Shown here piece by piece: positions 61,401-64,000 of a stretch of 64,000 nt of DNA. Below the pieces are notes generated by a model. That model saw only the letters and a list, made by a program, of their open reading frames with translations, was not told the DNA's origin and ran no database searches. Position numbers and translations under genes: made by a program. The stretch is from Strongyloides papillosus (Eukaryota > Nematoda > Chromadorea > Rhabditida > Strongyloididae). Where the stretch lies: positions 868,001 to 932,000 of the forward strand of contig SRSI01000077.1 of assembly GCA_005656395.1 (NCBI GenBank), read 5' to 3'. Each line of letters begins with the position of its first letter. Position 1 is the first letter of the stretch.

Positions 61401-64000
61401 TACTTATAACATTATTTATTATACTTAAAATTTTTCCAAAAATTTTATTTTCATGTTAAAATAATTTGCTAAAATAGGTAGAAAGAAAATTTTAATTGTG
61501 GAAAGCTTTAGACAGAAATGATAAATCACTATAATTTTTTTTATTATTAAAATATAGTTTATAATTAATATATTACTACTTTTTAATTAAATAAATATTT
61601 TTAGACGAAACATTTTCAAGTTATGTATTTATTTTTAATGTTATTTCAATATGTTTAATTCAATTCATTTATGTATAAATAAATATCTGTATTTTTCATT
61701 TTATTTAAATATTATTATTTTAAAAACATTACTTATTATTATATGTGATAGCAAAGTTTATATGTTTCTTTTTATATACTCTAATTCTTTTTTATTTCTT
61801 GTTTATGCATCTTAAAAATTTTTTCTTTACAATTCTTAATATATAAATATTAGCAGTTCGCTATTTACTTATAACTCAGGTTGTATATAAAAATTAAAAC
61901 TCATGATATTTTTTTTCTGTAAACTTTTTTTTTGTTAAGAATACGTTTATAAACATACAAACATTTATTTCATTTGTAATTACAAAATATATACAAACAT
62001 TTTTTCAGAAAAGTAGAAACTATATTTCTGGCACTTGATATATTTATTAAAAAAGCTTTTATAATTAATATATAGAATATCGTAATTAAATACTTTTAAA
62101 TGTTTAATTTTATTTATTTTTAAAAATAACGAATATTATAATGTTAGAAATTCCTTATCATAAATGTTTCATACACTTACTATTATATTATACGTTGAAT
62201 CTCAAACTATTTTAATATTAAATTACTTCGTTATATGATTTAAATGAATTTATAAATGAGTTATAAACTACTTTTTTGTGCATTATTTGTGGTTCCATTT
62301 TTAATAAAGAATCAATTTTATTAAATTTGTTTCAAACTACTTAAAAGTTTATTTTCATTTTTTAATATTAGATTTGTTTAAAATCATCAACAAGATAGTT
62401 TTATAATTTTTCTTGACATCTATATATTGCTTATTAAATGATTCTACTTTGTTTCTATAATTCTAGTATATAGGGTACAATAAAAATAAAATTATTTTAT
62501 CTTTTAAAGATTAGTTTGTTTTAATTTTATTAGACCATTAAATTTACAAAAAATTTACTCTTAAATACTTCATCATCATTAAGACCAAATTGGCAATAAA
62601 AATTATTCTGAAAATTTAATGAATTTTTTCAAATTTACCATGAGTTTTGTAATAAAAGAATACATTCTTTCATTTGCTATATCTTTGACATTTATTTAAT
62701 TATAATTAAAGATACAAAAAACATTGTTGTTGCTTTAAATAAATAAAATAATTTTTCTCCAATATATAATTTAAATATTTTAGATAACTCTAAATTTAAA
62801 ATAATCTTTATTTTATTCTACAATTGAGAAATTAAAAAAAAGATATATATTCTATATGTATATATATATATATACATTATGAATGAATAAGATTAAAAAT
62901 AGTGGAATTTTTGATTATTGATAATACTACAGGGAAACAGACGTTTCACATTATAATGTGTATTTTTTAAATTTTACTAAAACTATTTATTTATATTATA
63001 AACATTTTATGCCTTTATTTAAAGAATTATTTGCGAAACATTTATTAGCTCATCAATAAAAATATTATAAAGTCATCCCTAGCAAAATGTATTAATTGCA
63101 CAATAAATTAAATAATATATGTAACCAAAATTTTTTGAAATGTTTTAAATATTTTTATATTACTTTACATTTTTATCAAATACATATTATTTTAATATTA
63201 TCATAAATGCTATATAATTACTACATACATTCATTAAAATATCGCTTTATAAATTTAATTTTTTTTATTATAAAAATACAAAAAATTCTCCAAATTATTA
63301 GTAATAATAATATGTATTACATTTTCATTACAATATTATATATTTACTTATTACCTGTTTATGAATATCATTATATTTAATTAATTTCAAATAACAACAA
63401 AAATGACTCATCTTTTAAATATTAGTTATTAATATTAAATTTAAAATATATGTTCAAACCTTCAAAAAGTCTCTTCTACATGATATTTTAAGTTTAATAT
63501 ATCTTTAACATGTAATAATTACAATCGATCTAATTTTTATCATTTGTACTGATCTATAAACTTCTAACCTTCTTTAAGTACTTTCACAATATAATAATTA
63601 AGCGAAATGATAAAACAATCTTATTAATAAATGCTTCTATTACTATATTAAATAAAAACATAATATTTTCCAACAATGATAAAATTGTTAGAGTTATAAA
63701 AATTCCTCGAATTTTATCATTTTATTGTTAAAGATTTAAATATTCTCTCTATTTCACAATGTATAGTTGCGTCATCCCAAATATACTATTAAATGGAGAG
63801 TTATATATATATAATATATTTATATACATAATTTCTGTACAATTTTTAACACCACTATTATTAACATACTTTGGTAACTTTATTATAAAAATATGTCTAA
63901 TATACTTTGCTAATAATTTTGATAAATGTTTATACTAAAAGAAATGTTATTTTTTGTTAAACACAATTTTTTTAAAAATATTTATAAGTCTTTTTGATAA
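55443..64000. other. Gene-free AT-rich region
   Basis: From the receptor's 5' end to the window edge (about 8.5 kb, or 8.4 kb if the ATG at 55595 is used) there is no coding frame of note, no tRNA and no recognisable transposon. Base composition is extremely AT-rich with A/T tracts and TA dinucleotide runs. Islands with more G stand out: a purine-rich strand at about 58085-58215 and a pyrimidine-rich one at about 59740-59825. The proximal part presumably carries the receptor promoter. Confidence 0.55.
62856..62876. repeat. TA dinucleotide microsatellite
   Basis: A short run of TA/GTA units (tgtatatatatatatata) in otherwise AT-rich DNA. A similar run occurs near 63803-63825. Confidence 0.6.

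Overview
The window is nuclear DNA of a nematode, most likely a Strongyloides-like clade IV worm. I infer this from very AT-rich non-coding DNA, dense single-copy eukaryotic genes, introns almost all 35-55 nt long with GT-AG ends, short gaps between genes, AG acceptors directly before start codons (typical of spliced-leader trans-splicing), and two divergent tyrosine-phosphatase-like genes of the kind expanded in nematodes. Gene models were built by hand from reading frames and splice sites, and introns were accepted where both the reading phase and the conserved protein family agreed.

Layout. 1-616 (-): N-terminal part of a PAR-type bZIP factor, with a bZIP site upstream. 1472-6382 (-): TRPM cation channel, seven exons. 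7536-9607 (-): ELL elongation factor directly downstream of complex I subunit NDUFS6, a candidate operon. 10364-11756 (+): TMX3-like disulfide isomerase. 11805-13092 (-): SEC11 signal peptidase downstream of RPB7, a second candidate operon. 13459-26638 (+): midasin (MDN1/REA1), 4,377 residues with one intron. 26721-27193 (-): small BLOC1S4-like coiled-coil protein. 28036-29046 (-): degenerate tyrosine phosphatase. 29694-31028 (+): CLN3/battenin. 31082-34582 (-): ASPM. 34999-36501 (+): FCP1 CTD phosphatase. 37746-41435 (+): receptor-type phosphatase with two apparently dead phosphatase domains. 41900-42449 (-): NDUFA13/GRIM-19. 42899-44576 (-): C2H2 zinc-finger protein. 45221-45677 (+): RPL14. 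46155-47330 (+): DNAJA-type Hsp40. 48470-48733 (+): U1-C. 49075-49540 (-): TMEM107, with an X-box 50 bp upstream. 51942-52339 (+): RPS26. 52505-55442 (-): GPR158/179-like class C receptor. 55596-64000: about 8.4 kb of AT-rich DNA with no recognisable gene.

How the genes work together. Most are housekeeping genes of transcription (RPB7, ELL, FCP1), splicing (U1-C), ribosome production (MDN1, RPL14, RPS26), secretion and folding (SEC11, TMX3, DNAJA) and respiration (NDUFS6, NDUFA13). Interspersed are genes for cell-specific functions: TRPM, the GPR158-like receptor, TMEM107 (cilia), CLN3 and the phosphatase-like genes. The most notable observations are the near-perfect X-box before TMEM107, the receptor pseudophosphatase, the RPB7-SEC11 and NDUFS6-ELL pairs, and the ATTACGTAAC site upstream of the bZIP gene.
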